DNA of 64,000 nucleotides from Bradyrhizobium sp. Ai1a-2 (GTDB lineage Bacteria > Pseudomonadota > Alphaproteobacteria > Rhizobiales > Xanthobacteraceae), in assembly GCF_000426245.1 (NCBI RefSeq), contig NZ_AUEZ01000007.1, positions 124,001-188,000 on the forward strand, given 5' to 3'. A program made the translations under genes and the position numbers. Numbering within the stretch: position 1 is the stretch's first letter; every line of letters begins with the position of its first letter. Shown here one piece after another: positions 36,995 through 45,514 of this stretch. The notes beneath the pieces were generated by a model. The model searched no databases. It had not been told where the DNA came from and saw only the letters and a program-made list of their open reading frames with translations.

Positions 36995-38944
36995 ATGGCG
37001 ACCAACCGTGGTCCAAAGCAGGGTAGTTTCAAGCTGATCAGCAGCCGAAGAGGGCAATTCGCGCTCGCCGCGGCGATCATTGCGTCGGCGCTGATCTTCC
37101 TGGCCGATGCGTTGAGCCCAATCGATGGCGCCGTCGCGGTGCTGTACACGGGCGTCGTGCTGACGCTTGCGCCGCTCGGCCGCAGGTTCGTGATTGGCAG
37201 CGGCTGTATCACGGCCGTGCTCACGACGATCGCGTTCCTTATCGGGCATGCGGACGATCCGCTCGGAGGGGCGCACCTGCGTTATGCCGTAAGTCTCGTT
37301 GCGATCACAATCACCGTGCTGCTGTCGCTCAGGGACAGGTCGGCGAGAACCACGTTGGCTGAGCAGGCGAGGATCCTCGAGCTCTCGCACGACACCGTCG
37401 TCGTTCGTGACCGATCGGACATTATCCGTTACTGGAATGAAGGCGCAGAGAGGCTCTACGGCTGGACGCGCGCCGAGGCGCTGGGCAAGCGCTGCAGCGA
37501 CCTCCTCGAGTCGCTCGTCCCGATCGAGGAAATAAATGCCTCTCTTGAGCAGAATGGAACCTGGTCGGGAGAAATCGTCCGAACGCGGCGAGACGGCACA
37601 CGGCTCATTCTGGCCAGTCGCTGGCTCGAGCGACGAGACCCGGATGGTCGGGCTGTTGGCATCATCGAGACCAGCGCCGATCTGACCGAAAGCCGCCGCG
37701 CCCTGGCCGAAAGACTGAGCTCCGAGCAGCGTTACAGCACTATCTTCAACTCGGCGGGCTTTGCCGCCCTGGAATGCGACCTGAGCAAGGCCATGCGGCT
37801 TGTTCTGGACAGCAAAGGGCCAGGCCAGGACTGTAAATCGTGGCTATTCTCGAATCCGCAGGTCTTGCGCGCGGCTGCTAACGAGATCGGGATCTACAAC
37901 GCCAACAGCGCCGCGCTCGCAATGTTTGAAGCCGATACGGTCGCCGAATTGACCGACGGCAATGTATTGCTGGGACAATTGCCCGATTCCGAACCGGCGC
38001 TGGCGCACATCTTTGCTTCGCTGGCCGCCGGCTCTTCGCTCGCGGAGATCGAGACACGGTGCGCCACTTTGCATGGGCGCATCATCGATGCGGTGCTGCG
38101 GGTATCCGTCCTGCCGGACGGACGGGACTGGTCCAGGGTGCTGCTCATGGCCTTCGATGTCACCGAGCGGAACGAAGCGCGGGCGAAGATCGAGCAGACC
38201 TCGGTCGAACTCGCGCATGCCGGGCGCGTGGCCCTCCTGGGCCAGCTTGCGGGTTCGATCGTGCATGAGGTCAACCAGCCTCTTGCGGCGATCATCAACT
38301 ACGGAAAATCCGGCAAGCGCTGGCTTACCCGGCCCAATCCCGACCTCACCGAGGTGGCCGACTGTCTGGACAAAATCGTCTCAAACGGCAACCGCGCCGC
38401 GGAGGTGGTCGGAAGGGTGCGCGCGCTCGCCAAGAAGACCACGCCGCAGGCAAGCTCCGTCGATATGGGCGTCCTGGTGCAGGATGCGGTTTCCCTGCTG
38501 GCGCGGGAGGCGCGCGCTGCGGCGGCGACTATCCGCGTCGAGGAAGCCAACATTCGTGGCCCCATCGTCTGTGACCGCGTGCAGGTGCAGCAAGTTATCG
38601 TGAACCTTTTGATGAACGCGCTCCATGCGACCAGGGGAATCACCGACCGCCCCCACGAGATCCATGTGAAGATCGACGGCGCTGCCGAGAATTTCATCAA
38701 AGTGGCCGTCGAGGACAGCGGCACCGGGATCGAGGGCAACCCCGAGCGTATCTTTGAGCCGTTTTTCACCACCAAGTCCGACGGAATGGGCCTTGGACTA
38801 TCGATTTGCAGGACGATCATAGAAGGGCAGGGAGGGCGCGTTTCGGCGTCCAATAATGACGGATGGGGGGCGACCGTGGGGTTCACGCTCCCATTTAACA
38901 TTCCGGCGGAGGCGCGCTGGTCGAAACCTAATATCTTGATATGA
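36995..38944 (+). CDS. Membrane-bound PAS sensor histidine kinase
   Basis: A 649-aa kinase. ATG 36995 follows GAGGAAG; ATG 36983 is possible too. The N-terminus has about four helices (FALAAAIIASALIFLADAL; VAVLYTGVVLTLAPLG; ITAVLTTIAFLIGHA; AVSLVAITITVLLSL). PAS1 follows (DTVVVRDRSDIIRYWNEGAE, about 120-245), then a second degenerate PAS region. The HisKA box is LAGSIVHEVNQPLAAIINYG and the ATPase motifs are NLLMNALHAT (N box), DSGTGI and GLGLSICRTI. The H-box HEVNQPLAAI places it in the FixL/DctB-like HPK4 group. Two response regulators follow at once (39014, 39429), so this is a self-contained phosphorelay. No haem-PAS histidine could be assigned. Confidence 0.92.
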   Translation: MATNRGPKQGSFKLISSRRGQFALAAAIIASALIFLADALSPIDGAVAVLYTGVVLTLAPLGRRFVIGSGCITAVLTTIAFLIGHADDPLGGAHLRYAVSLVAITITVLLSLRDRSARTTLAEQARILELSHDTVVVRDRSDIIRYWNEGAERLYGWTRAEALGKRCSDLLESLVPIEEINASLEQNGTWSGEIVRTRRDGTRLILASRWLERRDPDGRAVGIIETSADLTESRRALAERLSSEQRYSTIFNSAGFAALECDLSKAMRLVLDSKGPGQDCKSWLFSNPQVLRAAANEIGIYNANSAALAMFEADTVAELTDGNVLLGQLPDSEPALAHIFASLAAGSSLAEIETRCATLHGRIIDAVLRVSVLPDGRDWSRVLLMAFDVTERNEARAKIEQTSVELAHAGRVALLGQLAGSIVHEVNQPLAAIINYGKSGKRWLTRPNPDLTEVADCLDKIVSNGNRAAEVVGRVRALAKKTTPQASSVDMGVLVQDAVSLLAREARAAAATIRVEEANIRGPIVCDRVQVQQVIVNLLMNALHATRGITDRPHEIHVKIDGAAENFIKVAVEDSGTGIEGNPERIFEPFFTTKSDGMGLGLSICRTIIEGQGGRVSASNNDGWGATVGFTLPFNIPAEARWSKPNILI

Positions 38945-39013
38945 TGGGAAAATGGACAGAATCCGGCCATACCGGCGCAAACACCGGGCAATCTGCGCGG
39001 GAGGAGCTGTCTA

Positions 39014-39412
39014 GTGCCACAAGGGTCCACCATCTGCATCGTTGACGATGACGACGACGTGAGGGAAAGCATATCGAGCTTCTTTCGCTCGGTTGGCCTG
39101 CGCGTGGAGAGTTTTGGCGCGGCCGAGAACTTCCTGGAGTCATCCTCGGTCGCGAATGTCGACTGTGTCATCACGGATTTGCATATGCCGGGCATGGACG
39201 GCCTCGGCCTGCACAGGGAACTGCGGCGGCGGGGCGTCGGCGTCCCCGTGATCGTCATGACGGCCTATTCGACGCCGGAAGCGCGCGCTGAGGCAAAGAG
39301 CCTCGGAGCCGCGGCTTTCGTTGACAAGCCCGTCGATCCCGAGATTCTGCTCCACGACGTGGAAGCGATCCTGGGCGACTCTTCGCAAGGACCTCCCCCG
39401 ACCTTCCAATGA
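39014..39412 (+). CDS. Single-domain response regulator
   Basis: A 132-aa receiver-only protein starting at GTG 39014. It has the acidic pocket IVDDDDDV, phospho-acceptor Asp in CVITDLHMPGMDGL, Thr/Ser in VIVMTAYS and Lys in FVDKPV, so it should be phosphorylated. There is no output domain. It lies between the kinase and the FixJ-like regulator, 16 bp before the latter, and may act as a phosphate sink or a relay intermediate. Confidence 0.92.
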   Translation: MPQGSTICIVDDDDDVRESISSFFRSVGLRVESFGAAENFLESSSVANVDCVITDLHMPGMDGLGLHRELRRRGVGVPVIVMTAYSTPEARAEAKSLGAAAFVDKPVDPEILLHDVEAILGDSSQGPPPTFQ

Positions 39413-39428
39413 ACTGGTCCTGGACAGC

Positions 39429-40100
39429 ATGAGTATGAGTGCATCACAGAGCTCGATCAGTACCGCCCTCATCTGCGTCGTCGACGACGATACCGACGTG
39501 CGCAATTCGCTCAGCAGCCTCTTGCGTGCCGTCGGCTACTCCGTGGAGACGTTCGCAGGGCCCAGCGAGTTCCTGGCATCCGATGCCGTCAACTCCGCGT
39601 CCTGCCTGATCCTGGATATCCGGTTGGGAGAAGCCGATGGGCTCGAATTCCAGGAGGAACTGGTCGAGAGCGATGCGTCCATTCCGGTGATCCTGATCAG
39701 CGGCTACGGCGACATACCAATGACCGTCCGTGCCATGAAGGCCGGCGCGGTCAATTTCCTTCCAAAGCCGTTCGAAGAGGAAGCGCTTCTCGCGGCTGTG
39801 CAAGAGGCCGTTTCCCGCGATCAGCGGCGACGCGCAGAGGCGCGGCGGGACGAAAGCGTCCGGCTGCGCTACGATTCGCTGACGCCCCGGGAACGGGAGG
39901 TCATGGGTCTTGTCACGGCGGGACTGATGAACAAGCAGGTCGCCTGGCGCCTGTCGTTGAGCGAGATCACGGTGAAAATTCACCGCGGCAACATGATGCG
40001 CAAGATGCAGGCCAAATCGCTCGCCGAGCTCGTGCGTATGGCTGATTCGCTTGGCGTTCGGCAGGCATCGACCAATCAACAGCCCGCCCGCGACAATTAG
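39429..40100 (+). CDS. FixJ-family response regulator
   Basis: A 223-aa regulator starting at ATG 39429, after the stop of the receiver-only gene; the longer frame to 39321 overlaps that gene and is rejected. The receiver domain (ICVVDDDTDVRNSL, CLILDIRLGEADGL, ILISGYGDIPMTVRAMKAGA, FLPKPF) carries all catalytic residues. The C-terminal LuxR-type helix-turn-helix (LTPREREVMGLVTAGLMNKQ, RLSLSEITVKIHRGNMMRKM) is typical of FixJ/TodT. It is the output of the upstream kinase. A target is not evident. Confidence 0.93.
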   Translation: MSMSASQSSISTALICVVDDDTDVRNSLSSLLRAVGYSVETFAGPSEFLASDAVNSASCLILDIRLGEADGLEFQEELVESDASIPVILISGYGDIPMTVRAMKAGAVNFLPKPFEEEALLAAVQEAVSRDQRRRAEARRDESVRLRYDSLTPREREVMGLVTAGLMNKQVAWRLSLSEITVKIHRGNMMRKMQAKSLAELVRMADSLGVRQASTNQQPARDN

Positions 40101-40117
40101 GTGTTCTTAGGCGCACT

Positions 40118-40912
40118 CTATCGCGTGTGCTGACGCATCCAGCGGACGACATCGTTCACGACCTCGGACTCGATGCCGTAATAGCCGTGCGGCGACAGGG
40201 ATCCGCACGGCCGCTTGGTCGCGACGATCCCACCCGCCACCATGAGGACCTCCACACTGGGAGCGGCCGTCATCGCCGCGGCTATTCTTCGCGCATCGTC
40301 CGGCGGCGCCACCGTACAGCGATCGTCGCGGTTGGCGATGACGAGGGCCGGGACGTGCACCGCGTCCGGATGCGCGTCGAACACGGTCTCGTGACTGCCG
40401 CCCATACGGGAGACCGACTCTGTGAGCACCACGCCCGCAAGCGTGCCAGGCTTTGCGTGCGCCGCGCCATTCATTGCAGCAATGGAGCCCTGGCTGGTGC
40501 CAAGCAGGAACACAGGCTGCTGCGAGGGGGTGGATGCGAAGGCGATCAGGCCATCGACGATCTCGGCAAAGCGAGGAGAACTACGCTGGCCTCGCAAATT
40601 GGCACGGTCGATCGTGTCCGGAATCACCACGGCAACGCCTTGGTCCGTCCACAGAGCCCGAGAGCGCACCACGAAATTGTCCGGATGCCGGATCGCGCCG
40701 TCGTGTTCGATTCCCACGTTGCCAGCGCCTCCCGGCAGCATGACGACGGTCGCCCAGGCATCCTCGGGTTTCAGGTAGAGGACACGTTGATGGTCTCCAC
40801 CCTTCAGCGGAAGGTCAACAACGCGCTCGCGGCCATCCGCACCAGCAGAGGCAGGAGACAGGACGAATGCTGCAGCCATGACAAGACAACGCAGCACAGG
40901 CGTGGCTGACAT
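40118..40912 (-). CDS. Secreted alpha/beta-hydrolase
   Basis: A 264-aa protein with a signal peptide (MSATPVLRCLVMAAAFVLSPASAGA), starting at ATG 40912; nine further codons upstream are rejected. The nucleophile elbow GTSQGSIAA, the likely acid in NRDDRCT and the His in SPHGYYG fit an alpha/beta-hydrolase triad of the dienelactone-hydrolase type. It is probably periplasmic and acts on an ester or peptide of unknown nature. It is convergent with the FixJ-like gene, 17 bp apart. It contains a Cys pair (RC..., PCG) that may form a disulfide. Confidence 0.82.
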   Translation of the reverse strand: MSATPVLRCLVMAAAFVLSPASAGADGRERVVDLPLKGGDHQRVLYLKPEDAWATVVMLPGGAGNVGIEHDGAIRHPDNFVVRSRALWTDQGVAVVIPDTIDRANLRGQRSSPRFAEIVDGLIAFASTPSQQPVFLLGTSQGSIAAMNGAAHAKPGTLAGVVLTESVSRMGGSHETVFDAHPDAVHVPALVIANRDDRCTVAPPDDARRIAAAMTAAPSVEVLMVAGGIVATKRPCGSLSPHGYYGIESEVVNDVVRWMRQHTR

Positions 40913-41603
40913 CCCGATCCTTTGGCCTCGACCAGACATTCGATCTCCGAACGAAGCGTTTCAGATGTAGCGTTCGTCGTACCGAGGAGCGACGTGCCTT
41001 TCACGCTCTAAGCAGTGAGGCGAAGCTCAGTCGCATCCAGTCTTCTGCTGACGACGCGATCATATCGCCGTTGCAGGATCGCGTTCGAGCAGCTTCCTGA
41101 TTCCAGGAAAACCAAACTGCTTCGGCTTGCCAGCGAATTCAGGGGAGGTTGACGGACGTGGTGCAGGGCGGCGTCGTTTGTGCTCTCAATTCCAAACGAA
41201 TGAGACGACGGCAGCCAGGAGACCAGCAGAACCGCGAGGCGTCTGAGTATGAAGTTCTTCAATCGGCGGTTCATGACTTCCACGCTCCCCATTCGCCAAC
41301 TTACTGCGATGCTTCTGCATGGTGTTGTAGGAAGGGTGGGGGTTATCGTCGATTATACTGGTTGGTTAAGTCGCGCAGTTCTCGCGGATAGGCGACGGTA
41401 TTGCGGGTTAACACCAAGGTTTAGTGTCCGGGCGCCGCAGCCAGCGCCTAGGTCGGCAAAGCAAAGCATACCCACCACCAAGAGTAATGCATTAGCTGGT
41501 GGACACGCTTCGCTTTGCCCACCCTGCAATCTTAAGGCGGCAATCTGATAACGAAGTGCTCCAAGACCACGGACCTCGAGTGAGCACTATAGCAACGGGC
41601 ACG
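40913..41603. other. Gene-poor intergenic region
   Basis: About 690 bp. The only structure recognised is the palindromic repeat at 41455-41525. Two open frames of about 95-100 codons (minus 41008-41292; plus 41249-41548) have poor codon bias, no SD and no recognisable domain. The region is AT-richer than its surroundings and may be decayed DNA. Confidence 0.4.
41455..41525. repeat. Imperfect palindromic intergenic repeat
   Basis: The left arm GGCAAAGCAAAGCATACCC and the right arm GGTGGACACGCTTCGCTTTG (continuing into CCCACC) are imperfect reverse complements around an ATGCATTAGC loop. Repeats containing this GGTGGGCAAAGCGAAGCG phrase are familiar in Bradyrhizobium genomes. Base composition and position between genes fit a REP-like element. 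Confidence 0.6.
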
Positions 41604-42458
41604 TTAGATCGGCCGAAGTCCTTCGACCATTCGCTCGTCAGCGCCAATTCTGTTGTATGACGGCAGCAGCGGCTCTGCCGGCCTGCCTTCCCTCCACTTC
41701 AAGGGCGTTTGTCCTACGATACGCTTGAAGACGGTGGTGAAGTGCGCTTGGGTGCTGAACCCGACACTCAGTGCGATGTCGACGATCGATTTGTCGGTCG
41801 CGCGCAGCATGTCCTGCGCGGCCGAGACACGCTGCTTCAGCAGATATTGATGCGGCGTCGATCCGGTTGCGCGGAAGAACAGTGCGGCAAAATGCATCCG
41901 GCTCAGCCGGGCTGCACCGGCCATGTCTGCCAACGTCACTTTCTCATCGAGATGCGCGGCCACGTACTCCACGACGCGCTTGAGACGCCACTTCGACAAC
42001 CCGCCGTCCCGGTTGGTCTGCACAAGCGACGCCGGTGTCGTATCGGCGCTGATCATCCTCGCCACTGTGACCAGCCTGATGGCGTCTGCGTAGATTTCTC
42101 CGAATTCCGACTGATCTCGCTCCGCTGCGGCAAGCGCCTCTGAGAGCCTGCGAACCACGGGATCCTGCTCGATTCGCGCTTTCGGCATCTCCCGGATTGC
42201 CTTGCCGAAATCGAAGCTAGGCGACGCCTCCACATCCCTTCCCACTGCCGCGATATGCAGGGCGCGTTCGGTCTCAGGTGCTCCTGCATTCGGCACAACG
42301 CGTACAGAAACGCCGAGATGTTTGAGATCGATGCCAATGATCGGGGCATCCGGCCGCGACGATTGCGGGACTGCATTTGATGAGCGGTTATCCAAAAGTT
42401 CGGCTGCAGACATCGATGCAGATCGCTCTCTGAGGAGCTGCGCGGGATGGCAAGACAT
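41604..42458 (-). CDS. AraC-family transcriptional regulator
   Basis: A 284-aa regulator starting at ATG 42458 with AGGAGG upstream. The C-terminal 100 residues are a complete AraC/XylS double helix-turn-helix: VTLADMAGAARLSRMHFAAL, FFRATGSTPHQYLLKQRV, then SIVDIALSVGFSTQAHFTTV and FKRIVGQTPLKWRE. The N-terminal half (about 1-175) has no recognised ligand domain. It sits alone between two gene-poor regions, so no target is suggested by position. Confidence 0.92.
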   Translation of the reverse strand: MSCHPAQLLRERSASMSAAELLDNRSSNAVPQSSRPDAPIIGIDLKHLGVSVRVVPNAGAPETERALHIAAVGRDVEASPSFDFGKAIREMPKARIEQDPVVRRLSEALAAAERDQSEFGEIYADAIRLVTVARMISADTTPASLVQTNRDGGLSKWRLKRVVEYVAAHLDEKVTLADMAGAARLSRMHFAALFFRATGSTPHQYLLKQRVSAAQDMLRATDKSIVDIALSVGFSTQAHFTTVFKRIVGQTPLKWREGRPAEPLLPSYNRIGADERMVEGLRPI

Positions 42459-43026
42459 ATCTGGCCTCCTGAAATCTCAAGCTCGACTGACGTCGACTAT
42501 CGGATGACCATCAATATGGACCGCTTTGCCTCACGATGGTGTCATACATTGGTATGGACAATGAGAAGTAACGCGGACAGAGGTTTTGACGAAGACATGA
42601 TGGGCGCCTGCGCCCCGCAGCGATCAATACGGTCATTCGAAAATTCGAGCGGTGATTTCATGAAGGGGCACTTTTGCAAAATCGCACGTCGAATTGTGGG
42701 GACCGCGGAAAGCCTGCCGCCAGACAAACGGCTTCGCTCAACGGGAATGAACCAGACTCCAATCAGGGGCAGGCTGATTTGAACGATTCTAAGATGGAAA
42801 GATATCGTAAGATACAGGGGGCAGAAGGGCGCCGATGCCTTGCGCGGCACTTCCTCTCGCGCGAATCGCGCTCCGGTTCAACGCGGCCACAGTATTGTGA
42901 AGGCCGCGTTGGCAATTTGTGCGTTCAACGATATTTGATGCCGGAGGCGCTCGCTGAAATGTGTGCTGTAGCGCGGAATAACGTGCTCTATATCCCGCTT
43001 GCCAGGGGGCGTCGGGAGAGACGCAA
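42459..43026. other. Gene-poor intergenic region upstream of the 43-48 kb operon
   Basis: 568 bp without a convincing gene; open frames here show no GC bias in third positions and no domains. The region must hold the divergent promoters of the AraC regulator and the OmpR-type regulator. No clear sigma-70 or activator box was identified. Confidence 0.4.
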
Positions 43027-43869
43027 ATGAATTTGAATGCCGCAATTGCCGCGGCTAACCGTAATGGTCGGCCCGAACGGAGTGAAGGAAACGGAGCCGG
43101 TGGAAACGGCTCCGATCCGCACGTACGGCCCGATCAAAATCTGAACGCGGAGCGCGGCCAGCCGACCTGCCTCGTGGTCGAGGACGACCGCACCATGCGG
43201 CACCTCGTGATGAACTATCTCGAGGAGCACGACATTCGTGCGCTGTCTGCATCGGGGCGCGACGAGGTGACCGGCCTGCTGGTTACGCGCGAACCCAATC
43301 TCGTCATCCTCGACCTGCGGCTGGGCCAGGAAGACGGTCTCGATCTGCTGCGCGAGATTCGTTCGCACTCCGACGTACCCGTGATCATCACCACCGGCCA
43401 TCGCCGCGACGAGATCGACCGCGTGGTTGGCCTGGAGCTTGGCGCGGACGATTACATCACGAAGCCATTTGGCCTGAGGGAGCTGTTAGCGCGGATCCGC
43501 GCAGTGCTGCGCCGGCGGGAAACCGGACAGACCGCGCCGCGCGATCCGGAGAAAGGCCGTTATCGATTCGGTGGCTGGCAACTCGATCGGCGCAGCCGGC
43601 GTCTTTCCGATCCGAGCGGCGCGCAGGTCGGACTGACGAAGGGCGAATACGCTCTTCTGGTTGCCTTCCTCGACGCGCCACAACGGCCGCTCTCGCGCGA
43701 GCAGCTTCTGCAGGCCACCCGCGTGCACGAGGATGTCTTCGACCGCAGCATCGACGTGCAGGTGTTGCGTCTGCGCCGCAAGCTGGAGGGCGATCCGAGC
43801 ACGCCGAAGGTCATCCTCACGGAACGCGGTGTCGGCTATGTGTTCGCACTGTCGGTCGAGCGGCTCTGA
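43027..43869 (+). CDS. OmpR-family response regulator
   Basis: A 280-aa regulator. A Gly/Asn-rich extension of about 45 residues precedes the receiver (CLVVEDDRTMRHLV, phospho-acceptor in VILDLRLGQEDGL, VIITTGHRRDEIDR, ADDYITKPFGLREL). The C-terminal winged helix (RRSRRLSDPSGAQVGLTKGE, DRSIDVQVLRLRRKLEGDP, ILTERGVGYVF) is a normal OmpR/PhoB DNA-binding domain. It is the likely partner of the DAHL sensor kinase at 45511, with two genes between them on the same strand. Start at ATG 43027. Confidence 0.93.
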   Translation: MNLNAAIAAANRNGRPERSEGNGAGGNGSDPHVRPDQNLNAERGQPTCLVVEDDRTMRHLVMNYLEEHDIRALSASGRDEVTGLLVTREPNLVILDLRLGQEDGLDLLREIRSHSDVPVIITTGHRRDEIDRVVGLELGADDYITKPFGLRELLARIRAVLRRRETGQTAPRDPEKGRYRFGGWQLDRRSRRLSDPSGAQVGLTKGEYALLVAFLDAPQRPLSREQLLQATRVHEDVFDRSIDVQVLRLRRKLEGDPSTPKVILTERGVGYVFALSVERL

Positions 43870-43929
43870 AAATGGTCAATCGCGCCGTGCGGCAGATGGT
43901 CGCAACTGCTGCTTCGACGCGTCGGACGT

Positions 43930-43947
43930 CCGGGCCGGGAGGCCCGG
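43930..43947 (+). terminator. GC-rich stem-loop after the OmpR-type gene
   Basis: CCGGGCC-GGGA-GGCCCGG is a perfect 7-bp stem 61 bp after the regulator stop, followed by CTGGTTCTGTT, which is only moderately T-rich. It may terminate or attenuate transcription between the regulator and the next gene. Confidence 0.45.
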
Positions 43948-44013
43948 CTGGTTCTGTTACAACGGTAGCCCTTAATTCCGGGGCTGGAACGCTGTCGCAA
44001 CATGCCAAAGGCA

Positions 44014-44044
44014 ATCTCCCAAGGGTGAAAAATCCTTGGGAGAT
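44014..44044 (+). promoter_or_regulatory. Perfect stem-loop covering the SD of the next gene
   Basis: ATCTCCCAAGG and CCTTGGGAGAT form a perfect 11-bp stem with a 9-nt loop (GTGAAAAAT). The 3' arm holds GGGAG (44038-44042), the probable SD for ATG 44049, and the first two bases of the ATG at 44043. In the mRNA this would block ribosome loading; as DNA it is also a good palindromic operator. Confidence 0.65.
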
Positions 44045-44048
44045 GTCA

Positions 44049-44474
44049 ATGAATTTGGACAGGAAGAAATTTCCGGCCAGCCGCTGGCCGGCCGATCGGC
44101 GCATGGGCGCCGCCCGCCGGTACTCGATGCGCCCGGTGACGACGCACGCGAGTTCGGCCAGCGAGCGGCCATCCGCGAAAAATGCATTGTGGTGGCCCTC
44201 GAGGCTCGTGATGAAAGTCGTTGGGACGTTCGCCGTCTGCAGCGACGTCGCGTTCCACAGCGTCATTCTCTCGGTGATGTCCTGGACGGTGGCCCAGGTG
44301 TTGGAGGGCTGCGCCGCTTATGCGCACGGCATGTATCCTTACGTGCTGGAGCCCGACGAGCCGCGCGGCCACCATCCGCCTGGCGTGATCGAGTTGCGAA
44401 GCCTCGAAAGCCGCCCCGATGCCGAGAACAGCAACATCGCATATCTGGAGAGCCGCGGGAATCGTCGGCAATGA
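44049..44474 (+). CDS. Unknown protein translationally coupled to di-haem peroxidase
   Basis: A 141-aa protein of no recognised family. The frame is open from 43872, but third-position GC is high only from about 44049, so ATG 44049 (or 44043) is preferred. The minus-strand frame across the same bases shows no such bias. The protein begins MNLDRKKFPASRWPADRR. It has one moderately hydrophobic stretch (VMKVVGTFAVCSDVAFHSVI to VMSWTVAQVLEG) with two Cys, and a charged tail (YPYVLEPDEPRGHHPPG). Its TGA overlaps the ATG of the peroxidase gene (ATGA), which indicates coupling. It may be a small membrane or haem-binding partner, which is speculation. Confidence 0.55.
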   Translation: MNLDRKKFPASRWPADRRMGAARRYSMRPVTTHASSASERPSAKNALWWPSRLVMKVVGTFAVCSDVAFHSVILSVMSWTVAQVLEGCAAYAHGMYPYVLEPDEPRGHHPPGVIELRSLESRPDAENSNIAYLESRGNRRQ

Positions 44475-45514
44475 TGCGGTTATGGTCGCTGGTCGGATAT
44501 CGGCGAAGCCGAGCGGATCTTGCCGCTGCGTGTGCGTCCGCCGTGCCGGCAGTACTGCACGCGCGCCGCTGGCCGCCATGGGCTTGCGCAGCGCTCCTGT
44601 TGATTGCCACCGGTGCAGCCACCAAAACTATTCCTACCGCTCCAGTTTCGCGCCCAGTTCCCATTGCCGATCAAGAACCGATCACGCCCATTCCAGAGCC
44701 TCCCGCGACCGATCCGCTCAAGCTTGTCCTCGGAGAGCGGCTGTTTATGGACCCTCGCCTGTCGAACGACGGGAAGCTGGCGTGCTCCTCTTGTCATGAC
44801 GTCTCCACTAACGGCGCCACCCGCAGTTCCGCGATGGTGCGACATGACGGTTCAAACGCTCCATTTGATACATTGACGATCTTCAACTCGGCGCTCAGCT
44901 TCCGCCTGAACTGGGAAGGCAATTACCGCACCCTCGAATCGCAGGCCGAATCGTCCCTGGAGAATCCGGCCAACATGGCCACCAGCGTGGAGGACGTCGT
45001 CTCCAGGTTGAATGCCGATCCGCAAATGGTGCGGCAATTTCGCGCCGCCTACGGGCGCGCACCGGACCGGTCGAGCCTGCTCGACGCACTGGCGGCCTTT
45101 GAAAAATCGCTCGTCACGCCGGGAAGCCGCTTTGATCGCTGGCTCGCCGGCGATACGGCCGCGTTATCAGCCGCGGAGCTTGGTGGTTACGAAATATTCA
45201 AGTCGTTCGGCTGCATCTCCTGCCACCAGGGAGTCAATGTCGGCGGCAATCTGTTCCAGCGCCAGGGGATCTTCCGTCCGCTGGTCCACGCGAAGCCTGA
45301 TGTCGTCCGCGTGCCGAGCCTGCGCAATGTGGCGGCGACGGCGCCTTATTTTCATGACGGCAGCGCGGCCACGCTCGAGGAGGCCGTGCGCAAGATGGCG
45401 GCAGCCCAACTCGACCGCAGCTTGACGGATGACCAGGTAACCGCGCTCGTCGCCTTCCTGCAGACGCTGACCGGAAACTACCGTGGCATGCCCGTCAAGG
45501 GAACGCCGCAATGA
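44471..45514 (+). CDS. Di-haem c-type cytochrome peroxidase (CcpA/MauG family)
   Basis: A 347-aa exported protein; ATG 44471 overlaps the previous stop, and a second ATG follows at 44474. The N-terminus has a hydrophobic segment (WPPWACAALLLIATGAATK) serving as signal or anchor. Two haem c sites are present: CSSCH (in LACSSCHDVSTNG) and CISCH (in SFGCISCHQGVN), and the family's LGERLFMDPRLS and PSLRNVAATAPYFHDGSAAT segments. Bacterial cytochrome c peroxidases reduce periplasmic H2O2; MauG relatives use the same fold for protein oxidation. Its stop overlaps the sensor-kinase start (ATGA). A periplasmic redox role feeding the kinase is a hypothesis. Confidence 0.9.
   Translation: MMRLWSLVGYRRSRADLAAACASAVPAVLHARRWPPWACAALLLIATGAATKTIPTAPVSRPVPIADQEPITPIPEPPATDPLKLVLGERLFMDPRLSNDGKLACSSCHDVSTNGATRSSAMVRHDGSNAPFDTLTIFNSALSFRLNWEGNYRTLESQAESSLENPANMATSVEDVVSRLNADPQMVRQFRAAYGRAPDRSSLLDALAAFEKSLVTPGSRFDRWLAGDTAALSAAELGGYEIFKSFGCISCHQGVNVGGNLFQRQGIFRPLVHAKPDVVRVPSLRNVAATAPYFHDGSAATLEEAVRKMAAAQLDRSLTDDQVTALVAFLQTLTGNYRGMPVKGTPQ

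Noticed and set aside
41008..41548. Two 95-100 codon frames in the 41-kb intergenic region
   Set aside because: No SD, no codon bias, no domain; one crosses a palindromic repeat.
43817..44266. Minus-strand 149-codon frame
   Set aside because: The plus-strand frame in the same place has high third-position GC while this one does not.
44036..44470. 145-residue N-terminal extension of the di-haem peroxidase frame
   Set aside because: It is Arg-rich and overlaps the better-coded 141-aa gene in another frame; the ATGA junction at 44471 marks the real start.
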